Source: Anthracocystis setariae (Eukaryota > Basidiomycota > Ustilaginomycetes > Ustilaginales > Ustilaginaceae). Taken from it: a stretch of 64,000 bases of DNA. The notes below the pieces were generated by a model. That model made no database searches. It was given only the letters and a program-made list of their open reading frames with translations, and had not been told where the DNA came from. The stretch covers positions 186,001 through 250,000 of the forward strand of contig CAKMXJ010000002.1 of NCBI GenBank assembly GCA_928724745.1, read 5' to 3'. Below are positions 11,710 to 23,255 of the stretch, in pieces. The first letter of the stretch is position 1. Each line of letters starts with the position of its first letter. Position numbers and translations under genes: made by a program.

Positions 11710-12587
11710 GGTAATCGTAAGTATCTGACATCCCCCGCCATGATCACGGACGCACGCTAATATACTTCTGTTGATCTTTGATTTGCATGGCATTGACAGC
11801 AAGGAACTTCTCATGCTACCCGTTTGAGAGTTTCATTGGTACAATGAACAGGTCACGCAAGAGCACGCGGAAAGGAGGCATATTGGAGGAAAGCATCATG
11901 CGGAACGAGAGCTTGAAAGGTGAGCTGGCAAAGGAGATTCGGACGTTGCCAAGCGAGATCCGGGACAAGATGGTGAAGTATGCGAAGGGATCAACAAAGA
12001 AGCTAGGAGATATCACCGAGACGGCGATGGCGAGGAAGACTTTGGAGGAAACTACACACCGCCTTCTCATCGAGTCGCTCAATGCCTTCCCTGGATCGTC
12101 GCAAGGTAAGTTCAAGTCATTGTTGGATCTATCTTTGGGGCCAGAGGACATAGCAATCGACAGAGCAGGTACTCTTTTCCACAGTCTAGTCAAAGAGTTC
12201 TTCCCTGCTCCGGTAAGGATCTCATCAGCTGGTCAAGGCGGCAGCGTCAATATCGGGAACACATACGTCATGGTTGCCGTGCCGCAGTACCAGCTAGTTG
12301 GGCAAGTTCTCTGGCTTTTCAGGAAGAAGATCACGTTTCACGCTGGCGAGGAGGGTCAAGATATGTATTTTGCACATCTGCGGTTGATAGAGATGGTGGA
12401 GTTGGCGACGGCGCTGGGTTCTAGTCACCCTTGCTTGGATTTGATGGAGGAGATCGACATCAGGATAGGGAAAACGGAGGGTAACAGGCGAGAAGTGGTG
12501 GTGCCATTTGGCTCAATTCGGGCCCAAGTCTCAGTATGTCCTTTCAAGACCATCAACGGCAGCTTTTTGGGGCTCAAAGCAGTGTAG

Positions 12588-13264
12588 ATAGCTTTGCTTT
12601 CATGTCATTCGCTTTCGCAATGTTGATGTTGATTGCTATCAATGAAAAATATGTGGTTCAATAAGACGTAAAACGACTTGAGCGGCGAGCATATACTGCT
12701 GGTGGTTTCCAAGCCTTGATGATGGCGACGACGCCTCTAACAAGCTCCTTCGGGGTCAGTCACTATCACAGACCTCTTGCTAGACTCCTAAAGTATCCAA
12801 ATCAGCTTCCATTTGCGTTCTTTGCAATCAAAATCGTTGACAAACACTTGAATTGAGCATTCCAGCGAGTACTACCATCATACTGACGCTCGATGATGGC
12901 GAGCAGAGTGCTTTTGTCACCATCGGGTATGCTGTTCACAGGCTTTTGAATCGGCGATCCACAGAAGCTACATCGTCGCAAGGAGAATTCTGACTAACAT
13001 TTTGTTCGGCCGAAAAAAAAAAAGAACGCCAAGGAAGCTGAGTTGGAACGTGCGCGTGTGCGGAAAGATTTTGGACTCAGCCAACTCCGCCAAGCGCTTC
13101 CTCTCCAACCACCACCATCCACGCTCGCCACTCCGACTCTCAAACAAGCTCCAACCAGCATCGGGTGCACGTCCTGATGGAGCGATTCTCTTGTTCTCAT
13201 CTTGACCAACTGCCGGCGTGCCTGCTGCTCAGCGGCGGTCGCTAGCTAGCGCTCCTGCGCTGGC
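12588..13264. other. Convergent spacer between the two transposon genes
   Basis: This stretch holds the 3' ends of the transposase (+) and the accessory gene (-). It contains a short A run (about 13012-13024). I see no gene or RNA. Confidence 0.5.
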
Positions 13265-15066
13265 TTAGCAGCTGTCCAAGCGCGGGTCCAACTGGTAGTC
13301 GAAGCTACCTTGTCCACCGGATGGACTTGGTAGAGGTTGCTCACGGCTGCTCACGACGAGCTCGAAGGCGGGGTCGGTTCCCCATTCCGATGGCAAACAA
13401 ATGCGGTTGACAGCGGTGTTGGCCTCAGTTCTCTCACGATTTTCCTGGACATCTTCGGTTGCTGCGGCAAATCTCTGGCGAAACCTGTTGGCCACCATCC
13501 AGCGGAAGACGGTGCCCGGAAGAGGCTCAACATGGTCAGGATCGGCGGGAATGGTAGCTCTGTTGGGTCGGAGGAGGGTGTGAGTGCGTCGTGCGTTTCG
13601 ACCCTGCTGCTCTGCAATGCGCTGGTCGATCATACAAATGGCATCCTCAAGCTCTTGTGACCGCCAAGCAACTCGTTCTACTTGATGTGTGTCCCTCGAT
13701 CGCTGCACAAACATGGTTGTTCCTTGCTCGGTAAGTTGCTCGTCATCAACATCGGACTCATCTTCGGACATAGCTTCGAAAGGTAAGAAGTCGTGGTCAC
13801 CAAACATTGCCTGGATGTCGGCGTTGTTGCGCCAGCAATCACGCCTGGCATCCCACTTGGTACGGCGGCGCTGCCCTCTTCGGTGTTTCTTTTTCCTTAC
13901 TTCCTTTTCCTCAACAGATGTCCTTTGTTCATCTCGATAGGTTCGCATCAACCGCTCCAACGACTCCCGACAAGCACGCCTGGCAGTGTCGATTCCAACC
14001 ATGTCGATGTAGTCCTTCGCTGGCCTATCGGCCCTCAGCTCCGCCGACTGCAAGAAGCTTTGGATGGCTGGTGAGTTGCCCCCTTCGTTGAAGGGGTTGT
14101 TCCATTTGATCCGCAGAAGAGGTTGGCCATGGTCATTGTTGGGAGGGGGATTGCGATAGGGAGGGAGAGGTGCAGATCGTCCAACACCCATCGCGGTACG
14201 GATGTACTGCACAAACGCGCGATGGATGATGTTGTGTTGTTTCTGTCCACCTCCAGCAGTCCTGCGTCTCCGTTCTGGTGCAGGCAGTCGGGCGGGCGAT
14301 GATGCAGGTAAGTCTCGGCGTTCAGCAGTTGTGTTTGAGGCGGTGGCTTCGCCCGTGGTGGCCGTCGTCAAGATTCTTTGTTGTTCTTGTTGCTCACGGA
14401 TTGCTGACCACAGTTCTTCCATCTCTCCTTGTCTTCGCTCGTCTTGTTCCCTTCGCACAACGTTTGCAGCAAACAGGTCTTGGAGCTGAGCCCGCACCGT
14501 AACAAGCTCATCTTTCACTTGTCGAAGCTCGGTTCTCAATGTTCGAAGTTCTATGGCGCATCACGGTGAAGTTGGTAAGTTCCGAAACAATCGTCAGCAC
14601 TCGTCTCCGGATTCGTGTTGATGTACCTGATACTAACCTTCATATTCTTCTCGTTGCGGCGCAAAGGTGATACGACCCTCAGTCCCTTGGTCAACATCTT
14701 CACGGTCAAGGAAGGCAGCAAGGCCTCCGCGTTCCTCGATATGCAGCAGTTGTCCAAGATGAGTAAGGTTCTGGAGGACTTCGTCGTTGATGGTGGTGTC
14801 GCTTTGGTTTGGATGGGCTGTGAGGTGCTGGACTTGGTCCCGCAGCTCGTTGATCTGGTCTTGGAGGGCTTGCAAGGTCAGTCGGCCCCTTCTTGCTGGT
14901 GGGCTGGTGGCGGTGATGGTGGTGCCCGCATGCAGACTTCCTGCTGTCGCCTCTCTTTGACTTTCCTCTTGCCTTTCATCTTGGACTTGCGGCGGGTATG
15001 ATGATTCAAGACTTTCGGCATAATCACGCGCGGCGCTCATACCCGCAATTGTATCAACCAACGATT

Positions 15067-15425
15067 TGTTATGCTCCTGGGGTCTTAGAACCTCGGAACG
15101 TGGCGGTGCGTCTGTGTCGAGGCCAGGGGCGTGGTACCGGGTGTTGCTCCCGGGATCGTTGCCAAGCTAGCGGAGCGGGTGAGCGGGAGATCGGGAGAAG
15201 GTCTGATATTTCCACCTACTAGAGTGAGTAAGCTAAAATACAATCGACGTCTTAACGTGAGCGTGGTGGAATCAGGACGTGGGATTATGTGGTCTCCCGG
15301 ATACCCCCCGGGAGATGCCGCAGTCTGCCCCGATCACCGATCCGGGGCTATATCGGGGGGAACTACCCCCGCCCATGTTAATACTAAGACCGAACACTAA
15401 CTCTCCCGATATCCCAATCGTAACA
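15067..15425 (-). repeat. 3' LTR of chromovirus copy 2
   Basis: The 359-bp LTR lies in reverse orientation, with target duplication CGATT at 15062-15066. The sequence complementary to the primer site lies at about 15239-15248. Confidence 0.95.
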
Positions 15426-15439
15426 TTACCCCCCCCCCC
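15426..15439 (-). promoter_or_regulatory. Putative polypurine tract (copy 2)
   Basis: TTA followed by eleven C on the plus strand reads as G11-TAA on the element strand, directly next to the 3' LTR, exactly as in copy 1. Confidence 0.6.
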
Positions 15440-15625
15440 GGGAAGGCCGACGTCCTCGTGGCCTGCTAGGTACTCCCGGGTCTTAAGCTTTGCCCGGGAG
15501 GCTCCCGGACCCACCACGCGTGGTCCGCGCTGAAAACAAAGGGACCAGGAACGAACGCTTTGTGTGCCTGGCGGGGCGTGCGCGGCGGAGCGTGCGCAGC
15601 GGGCTGAGCGCTAACTTCTCTTTTG

Positions 15626-15633
15626 TATATAAG
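15626..15633 (+). promoter_or_regulatory. TATA box of the antisense gene (copy 2)
   Basis: TATATAAG lies 82 bp upstream of ATG 15715. A CT-rich leader (15640-15700) follows, typical of fungal transcription starts. The promoter is inside the element, about 200 bp from the LTR, and points away from the LTR towards pol. Confidence 0.7.
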
Positions 15634-15714
15634 ACTCGCCTCGCTCCCGTTCCTGGTTCCTTTTCTTCCCCCACAACCTCGTTCCTCGACGCCCGGAACA
15701 TTATTTCCCTCAAG

Positions 15715-17637
15715 ATGCCTGGTAAGTACCGTCCGGGACCCGGGAGGCGGGTTAAGAACATGTGCTGACGTTCTCTTCTTTTTGCTTTTACCGCAACAGC
15801 AACAAGATCCTCCACCCGGCGAGGTGGCTCCGGCGCTGGGGTGTCGGGAGGCTCTGCCCCCGCCCCCGGCGACAACAATGACGTGGACGAGTCCCGGGGC
15901 GTTGGTGCCCCGGAGGTAGTGGACGAGTCCCGGGGTGTGAGTGCCCCGGAGGTTGTGGATGAGTCGGGTCACTATGTGGCCCAAGAGGGAGACGTAGTCT
16001 CCCTGTACGTGGACGAGTCCCCCGTGCTCCCGCGCGGGGAAGCTGACCCCGATTTGGTCCCGGGTGTCAGGGGTGTGGACGAGTCCCCGGCGCAGGCTTC
16101 GGCCTCGCACCAGGAAGATAGGCAAAGGGCTCCCGGTCCCCCGGACAATGGCTCCGGCAGCGTGGTGGTCCCCCCTAGTGGGGCTACCCCCGGGTCCTCG
16201 AACGTGGCCGCCCCGACTCCCGGGCGTGGCGTACCGATCGGGGATCCCGGTAGGCTGGCGGAGCTGGTCCGGGAGGTGAGAGCGCGGGGTGCCCCTCCTG
16301 CTTCGGAGGGGTACGGGCAGTGCTGGTCTTGCGCAAATAGCAAGAAGAAGCCGCACCCGCAATGCTCCCTGGGGTTCGCTCACCGGGACGTCGGGGGTCC
16401 GGAGGACCCCCGGGACGGTCAGCCTGCCGCGTGTGAGAGGTGCCATGTCGCGGGGTATCCCTGTGACTGGCAGGGGCGCGTCCCGGACATTACGGGACGC
16501 CAGGAGGGTGGCTTCCTCATGGAGGCTTATCTCACCCTCCGGGCCCGGGGTCAACGTCCGAACCCCGGGATGCCCTTCACCTCGTTCTCCGCGGCCGACC
16601 TCCCGGACTACCTGGCGGCCGAGTACGCCCCCGCGCGTGCTCGGTACGAGGCTCGGCGTCAAGCCAAAGCGGGAAGTCGTCCCCGGGCTCCCGAGTCTCC
16701 CGCTGGGCCGTCTACCGGTGGGGGCGGCACTGCCCCGGGCTCCCGGCCCCCTCGGGGTCAACGGGGGTGGAAACAAACCACCCTCATCCCCGACGCTCCC
16801 TTGGCCCTGCGCCAGGTTTGTCCCTTCGATGCTCCGGGGGACCAACATATGGCCGGGGCCCGGGAGGCAGCATCCCACGCGGCGGGAGTTATCGCCGCGC
16901 TGGTGCAGGTCCTTCGCCGGACCGCTGCTGTTGGGGCTGAGCGTCGCCTGGAGTGGTCCTCCCGGGACGAGAGCATCCTCCGTTACCTGGAGGGTGTGAG
17001 TGGTGCTTTCGAGAGCATCACCCGGGAGCTTGGCGTCCCGCTCCCTCCCCCGCCCCCCGTGGTGCCTGTGCCTGCCCCTGTCCCTGTCCCGGCTCCCGCC
17101 CCTGCCCCTCACCTTGTGGCGGCTCCCCGGCGACCCAACGCCAAAGCTGGGCCGTCTCGCCCCCGGGGTTCTCCTCTTCCGGGTTATACCCCGGCAACCC
17201 CGGAGATGGCCCGTGCCAAAAGGCAGGGTCCCGGGACGCCATCGCGGGAACGCGCTCCCCGGGCGAGTGGCTCCCGGCCTCAGACGGGGGGAAAGCGCCC
17301 CCCTCAGACGGGGGGTAAGCGCCTCCCGGGGAGCTTCCAAACGGGCGGGAAGCGTCTCCCGGTGGGTGGGCTCCGCCCTCCCTCTCCCGAACCGGAGAGG
17401 CGTGCCCAGCGCCGCCGTGCTCAGGCGGTGGTGCGGGACATGCGGGCTCCGATCCGTGCCCGTCGTCGGGGCAGCTCCCGGGACAACTCCCCGGGCGACT
17501 CCCGCAACGAGGAGTCCTCGGGGGCGGAGGAACGCAGCTGGGAGTCCGGGGAGGACTCCGACGAGGATGTGGTGATGGTGGACTCGGACGTATACGAGTC
17601 CCGTCCCCGCACCCCTCCTCGTAAGAAACGGAGGTAG
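15715..17637 (+). CDS. Antisense retrotransposon gene: 614-residue protein with paired Cys motifs and a nuclear-type C-terminus
   Basis: Exon 1 is 15715-15721, the intron 15722-15799 (GTAAGT...CAACAG, branch-like CTGAC near 15767), and exon 2 is 15800-17637. Splicing joins the ATG in frame to a 1.8-kb open frame, giving 614 residues. Visible parts: N-terminal VDES repeats (about 20-97); two cysteine sets, C-x2-C-x10-C and C-x2-C-x6-C (177-224), resembling a split fungal zinc cluster; a probably helical region (about 350-412); Pro/Ala/Val linker (417-439); three QTGGKR repeats (497-522); an acidic patch (573-599); and a basic end PPRKKRR that looks like a nuclear localisation signal. It is encoded opposite to gag-pol and has its own TATA box. 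I recognise no named family. A nuclear regulator or anti-silencing factor of the element is a hypothesis only. Confidence 0.75.
15883..15966 (+). repeat. 36-bp tandem repeat inside the antisense gene
   Basis: Two full 36-nt units (15883-15918 and 15919-15954) and a partial third encode repeated VDESRGV-APEV blocks. Further VDES motifs follow without the full unit. Confidence 0.7.
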
Positions 17638-17964
17638 GAGCCCGGGAGTTCGGTCTGGTCGTGTGTCCGGGGTCATTAGGACCCCGGGAATGAAATTGTG
17701 TTTACCTCGAGTTCCCGCGTGTCGTGTGTGTGTGTGTGTGTGAGAGAGTGAGAGTGTGTCGGTGAGCCTTCTGTCCCCTGGGCGTGGTGGCCGGGTCAAG
17801 GGAACACCCGGGGCAAACTGCGTTTGGCGGGATGCATAACTCCCGACCGCAGTCCCGCTTCCCGGATCGGACCACTTCGTTCCCCGTTCCCTTGCTGATG
17901 CTTCCCAGGGTGACCTCGCTGGCCGCCCTCGCGCTGGGTTCCGAGGGGCGGGGGCGACCGGGAG
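17638..17964. other. Convergent spacer between the antisense gene and pol (copy 2)
   Basis: Counterpart of 8809-9135, with the GT-dinucleotide tract near 17726-17742. No coding sequence is recognised. Confidence 0.5.
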
Positions 17965-20900
17965 TCAGCAGTCCCGGGAGCTAACTTGGCTCCCGGACTG
18001 CCGCCGATGGAATTCCTGGAGCAACTCCTGGCTATTCTCTAGGTGAGCCGCTGGCTCCCACGTAGGTTGGGTGTAGCCTGCCCACTTCACCCGGTACTGC
18101 CGCCCCCGACGTGTCTCCCGGGAAGCCACAATATCTTCCACTTCAAAGTCCTGTCGGTCGTCCTCCAGGCGCCGGGACGTCGGGGCGTGCTCGGAGGGCC
18201 GGGTGTCCGGGGAGTGCGGTTCCAGGAGGCTGACGTGAAACACCGGGTGGATTTTCCAGGCGGGCGGGAGGTCCAACTTGTAAGCCCGGGAGCCTACCGC
18301 CTGGAGGACACGAAACGGTCCCGCTAACGGATTCCCTAGCTTCCGGGATGGTCGATCTTGACGCAGATGTTGGGTGCGGAGTAGCACCATGTCACCCCCG
18401 GAAAAAGACCGGTCCATCCTGGAGCGGTTTGCGTATCTAGACATCAGGGTGGCAGTGTGGTTAATGTTGGTCCGGCAGTGTTGGAGGAGTCCCCGGAAAG
18501 CCGAATCGGAGGGCGGGATGCCATCCGGGGAAAGGGCTGGTGACCCGGGGAGGGTTTTCGGGGTGAAACCAAACAGGGGTAGGGTGGCCGGTAGCCCGGT
18601 AGTAGCTGACATTCTATTGTTTAGCGTAAGTTGGGCGTACGGTAACCAGGACGCCCAGTCGTCCTGCTGGTAGTTGACATAGAATCGGAGGAAAACCTCT
18701 AGATTTTGGTTAACACGCTCGGTTTGGCCATCTGTCTGGGGGTGATAGGCTGTGGAGAGGGCCGGGGTGGTCCCGAGGGCTGTTAAGATATCCTTCCACA
18801 GGGACGCTACAAAAGTGCGCCCCCGGTCCGACACGATGGCGTCCGGGAGTCCAAAATAGGCAAAAACGCGGGAGAACAGCATGTGGGCGAGATCTTTGGC
18901 CGTATCGGACTTCCGGGCCGGGAGGAAAAGGGAGTACTTGGTGAGGCGATCGACGACGACGAGGATGGAGTCGAACGTGAGACCACCGACCCGGGAAACC
19001 GGGAGACCCTCAATATGGTCCATCGTGATGGTCCCGAACGGCCGGGTCGGGGCGTCGAGCGGGAGCAGCAGTCCGTAAGGCTTATGCCGGGGCGCTTTAG
19101 CGCGCTTACAGGCTCCACAGGTCCGAACGTATTCTGTGACATTGTGCTTGAGATTGGGCCAGGAATGATGACGACGGACCAGTTCCAGGGTAGCGGCCAC
19201 TCCCGGGTGTCCCGCCGTCGGGTGGTCGTGATAGCGCTCTAGGATTCGTTTCACTTCGGCGGGGGACGCGGGGCTGGTCGGGAGCGGGTCGGGGCCCGGG
19301 GCTACGTCCGATATCCGGTGCGCAGCCGGTGTTTGTTGTTCCGCCAGCCCGGAATCCTGGAACAGGTCAGGGGGTAGGAGGACCGCGACGTTAGAGGGGT
19401 CATGCTGATGATTGGTGGTGGTGGTGTTGGGATGACCATCGGAGCGCCGGGACAGAGCGTCTGGGCGGGTTGCCTGGGTCCCGGGTCGGTACGTAATGGT
19501 AAACGTGAACTCCCCGAGAGCCATGCTCCACCGGGCCTGCCGCCTGTTAAGTTGCCGTTTCGTTTGGAAATATTGGAGGGCCTGGTGGTCGGTGAGCACC
19601 TCAAACGGCTCCTGGAGCCCGTGGAGGTAATGTCTCCATTCCTGCAACGCATCTACGATTGCTAGGAGTTCTTTATCGTGGATTTCGTAATTACGCTCTG
19701 CGGGTTGCATCTTTCGCGACCAATAGGCTACCGGATGGAGCCGGTGGGTCGAGGGCCGGGTACGGCCTCGGGGTCGGTCCCCGGGCGGCGTACCACTGTG
19801 AGAGTACGGCAGCCACGACGTAATCGCTAGCATCTGTTTCGATCACTGTGAGCCGGGAAGGGTCGAAGTGTTGTAGGATTGGGGCGGTAGTGAAGGCTTC
19901 TTTGAGTCGGGTGAAAGCCTCCCGCTCCCGGGGCTCCAGGTTGATCTTACCGGAGGCCTTGTTCTTAAGCCGATCGGTGAGCGGGGACGCCACCCGGGAG
20001 TAGTGCCGGATGAAGCGGCGATAGAAGTTGGCAAACCCTAGAAAGACCTGGATGTCCCGGATGGTGACCGGTTCTGGCCAGGACGACACCGCGTCCACCT
20101 TACCGGGGTCCATGCTGATCCCCCCGGGACTGACCCGGTACCCGAGGAACTCGACAGACGAGGTCCCGAAGTCGCATTTTCCCGGGGCACAGTACAGCTT
20201 GTGGTCCCGGAGACGTCCCAACACCTCCCGGACGTGAGAGGTGTGTTCTGCGGGGTCGGCGGAAAATATGAGGATATCATCCAAATACACTATTACGGTG
20301 ACATCCAAGAGGTCGTGGAGAACGTGGTTCATAAGACGCTGGAAAGTGGACGGGGCGTTACATAGTCCAAAGGGCATAACTAAGTATTCGTAGCTCCCGT
20401 ACCTGGTCCGGAAGGCTGTTTTCCATTCGTCGCCCTCCGCGATGCGGACAAGATTGTAGGCCCCCTTAAGATCCAATTTCGTGTAAATCTTAGCCCGGGA
20501 GAGGCAGTCCAGGTGCTCGGAGATCAGGGGAATCGGATACTTGTCTTTGACGGTGATGCTGTTGAGGGCCCGGTAGTCGACGCAAAGGCGGAGTTTGCCA
20601 TCTTTCTTCGGGACGAAGATGATAGGGGCGGCTGCCGGGCTCTTGGACGGCCGGATGAACCCTATCTCAAGCATCTTATCAAGATAGGCCTTAAGCTCCT
20701 CCATTTCTCTCCCGGAGAGGGAGTATAGTGCGCCATGTGGGATCTGGGCTCCGGGGAGGAGGTTAATCTGGTGGTCGTGAGACCGGCGAGGCGGGAGCAC
20801 ATCGGCGTTGGCCTCATTGAACACGTCCGAGAAGTCCCGGTACTCTTCCGGGAGGCCTGGGGCCCGGGATGGCTCCAAGGAGCTGGGGTGGATAGCGAAA

Positions 20901-22849
20901 CAGTTCTCCCCCGGGACGGGATCCTGTCCATTGGTAAGCAGCGGGGGGCCGGTAGGTTGAACCGGGGTGGTGGCATAACCCCCTCCTCCCGGGAGCGGGA
21001 AGTGCATGGTTTGGGTTTGATAATTGAGTACCGGTTCGGTCTTCTCAATCCAATCCATTCCTAGGATGATATCATAATCGGAGATGCGGGGTGCGACGTA
21101 GAATTGATGATTTGGGGTAACCGGGACGCCCGCAAGGCTGACCGATGCCCGGAGAGCGTGGGTAATAGCCTCTGAGCGGGAATCGAAGGTTGCTGTACGT
21201 ACCGGGGCCCGGAGGGCCTCCGGGACGCCCACCTCCCGATCCAGCATGGCCCTGTCCACAAAAGAAGCGGTGGCGCCCCCGTCGATTAGGGCCCGGGCAC
21301 GGCACCCGGCCAGCGTGACCCAGCACTCATACACCGGGATGCTGGGGTGTCGGTGTACCCGGATGGTGTCCCCGCTGATCACCGGCTCGGCGGGGGGGAT
21401 GAGGGCCGCTACATGGCTCCTGAGATCCACGAGCCCCGGGTCCTGGCGAAGTTGGGCGATGTTGGCCCTCACCGGGAGAGTCTGAGGGTGGTCGGTGAAC
21501 TCGGGGTCCCACTCCGGGTCATAGGAAAGGACGGAGCGGTCATCGGGTAGGTCATCCTCGCCGTTGGTAGGTGTGGCTTCGTCCTCACCGGACCACCGGG
21601 TCTCCGGGACGTCCGGGACCAGGGGTTGGACCAAAAGCTCGCCGTTGGCGGGGTCCAGGATGGCCACGTTGGCCCGGAGGGGCCGAGTCTGGGCGGCCTT
21701 TGGGCAGTCCCGGACTGCGTGAGGGCCCCCGCACCCGTAGCAGAGGTTGTTTTCCCGACGGTACTTGCGGACCTCGTCGGGAAGCTCCCGGCTGGCCAGC
21801 CCGGGGCGGGGCGGGTCACCCCGCTTGTTGGGGGTCTCGCGACGGGGTACCATCGGATTGGGTGGGCGACCGCCCCGAAGTTTGGGACGGCGTTCCGGGC
21901 GACCCGGGGGGTCCGAGTGACCCGGGGTCACCAAGCCGATTTCGTACATTCGCTGCTCGGTTCGGATAGCGGTGTCAATGTACTCGTGCAGGTCGTGGGT
22001 CTCCACGTGGAGGAGCTTCTGCCGGAGGCTCTCCCGGAGGCTAAGCTGGAAGGTAGTCAACAATTGCTGATTGTCGGTAGCGTTAGCCTTAGTGGCTAGG
22101 GCCAGGAACTTGGCAGCGTGAGCGCTAACGCTTCCCGATTGACGCAACCGCTGGAGCTTGACCCGGGCGGTGTGTCCCGGGTTGGGATCCCCATAGGTGC
22201 GGCGAAGATCGGCACAGAACGTATCCCATTTGTGGAACAGGTTGATTTCCGGGCGGGCCTGGCGCAGGTTGCGGAGTCGCTCCCGGGGTACACCCGAAAT
22301 ATGGGCTAGGGCCCATAAGACACGGCGGGGGTCGGAGGGGAAGCGTGCCGGGTTAAGATCGAAATGGAGGGTGCATTGTTCGATGAAAGCCTCCAGCTCG
22401 TCGCGCTTACCGTCCCAGGAAGGGGCGGCAACGCTAACTTCCGGGGTCTTGACCCGGGAGGAGTAGTCCTCCGTAAGGTCCCAGTTGGTAGCTACGACGG
22501 GAGCTCCCGGGGGTACCGGCTGGGGATTGGCCTCGCGCTCGCCCATAAGGCGAGTAGCGCGGGCGTACCGTTCTTCCGAGGTCTCGCGTTCCGGAGAAAG
22601 GTCTCCCGGATGCCCCATGGGCGGGAGGCTAGGTTCTGCCGGGATCGGGACGGCGGCGTCGGGGGCTCGACCACCGTTGAGCAGCCGGATCTGGTCGGCC
22701 AATCCTCCGACCAGGGCGGTTAGGCTCTGCACGGCGGCGACTAGCCCCTGGACGGGGTTGCCTCCTGAATCGGGACTTTCGGGGGTAGGGCTGCCCGAAC
22801 TCGTAACAGAGTCCGGGGAGCCGGGACGAGGCTGGCTACGGGTTTGCAT
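17965..22849 (-). pseudogene. gag-pol: Gag-pol polyprotein of chromovirus copy 2, frameshifted between RT and RNase H
   Basis: ATG is at 22849 and the stop at 17965-17967. One frame runs from gag through the CCHC knuckle, the protease (IDGGA), RT (YLDD near 20284) and the start of RNase H. Two single-C losses relative to copy 1 (near 19785-19795 and 19760-19770) then shift the frame. The second frame continues through RNase H, the integrase (HHCC; Asp, Asp, Glu) and the C-terminal chromodomain. Apart from these two sites the frame is open, and copy 1 is intact exactly there. The long single gag-pol frame is typical of Tf1/sushi-like chromoviruses. The chromodomain is thought to steer integration to marked chromatin, which fits insertion into another transposon. 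Confidence 0.9.
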
Positions 22850-22885
22850 AGTAGCTGGGGTCTCCGCGTTGATGGCAACGGGGAG

Positions 22886-22895
22886 GTCGATTGTA
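22886..22895 (-). promoter_or_regulatory. Putative self-priming primer-binding site (copy 2)
   Basis: On the element strand this reads TACAATCGAC, complementary to the LTR-internal sequence at 23069-23078. It is conserved with copy 1. Confidence 0.7.
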
Positions 22896-22896
22896 A

Positions 22897-23255
22897 TGTT
22901 ATGCTCCTGGGGTCTTAGAACCTCGGAACGTGGCGGTGCGTCTGTGTCGAGGCCAGGGGCGTGGTACCGGGTGTTGCTCCCGGGATCGTTGCCAAGCTAG
23001 CGGAGCGGGTGAGCGGGAGATCGGGAGAAGGTCTGATATTTCCACCTACTAGAGTGAGTAAGCTAAAATACAATCGACGTCTTAACGTGAGCGTGGTGGA
23101 ATCAGGACGTGGGATTATGTGGTCTCCCGGATACCCCCCGGGAGATGCCGCAGTCTGCCCCAATCACCGATCCGGGGCTATATCGGGGGGAACTACCCCC
23201 GCCCATGTTAATACTAAGACCGAACACTAACTCTCCCGATATCCCAATCGTAACA
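22897..23255 (-). repeat. 5' LTR of chromovirus copy 2
   Basis: The 359-bp LTR is followed by the target duplication CGATT (23256-23260). It differs from 15067-15425 only at 23162. Confidence 0.95.

Larger units (their letters stand above)
917..12587 (+). pseudogene. Tnp2-type DDE transposase, interrupted by a chromovirus
   Basis: Likely start ATG 917: the N-terminus has a CRCRQC cysteine pair as in basidiomycete Tnp2 proteins, then an acidic Ser/Glu/Asp-rich stretch (about 1220-1310). The catalytic core follows: FIDWF (about 2293), GVLPGPKE (about 2426), PDYMHAIHLGL (about 2958) and, beyond the insertion, YPFESFIGTMNRS (about 11817). The two aspartates and the glutamate fit an RNase-H-like DDE site. 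Introns are readable at 2550-2663 and 11717-11799. At least one more must lie between about 1550 and 1765, and a frame change near 3040-3090 is a short intron or a frameshift. A GT-AG pair at about 12106-12167 may be another. A chromovirus sits in an exon after 3514, with the frame resuming at 11710-11716. The duplication GGTAA is two bases upstream of an exon's splice donor. The gene is inactive as it stands. Confidence 0.8.
15067..23255 (-). mobile_element. Ty3/gypsy chromovirus, copy 2 (-), with an intact antisense gene
   Basis: This 8189-bp element is the inverted, nearly identical copy of 3515-11709. It is flanked by the 5-bp duplication CGATT (15062-15066 and 23256-23260). LTRs are 15067-15425 and 22897-23255, differing at a single base (15332 G, 23162 A). 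Gag-pol has two one-base losses near 19770-19795. The antisense gene is open from end to end. It sits in an exon of the transposon's minus-strand gene and shares its orientation. Confidence 0.95.

Noticed and set aside
15466..17799. A 777-codon minus-strand frame overlapping the antisense gene of copy 2
   Set aside because: It is on the pol strand but has no retroviral domain. The plus strand has promoter, start, intron and nuclear-type features, so the plus strand is preferred.
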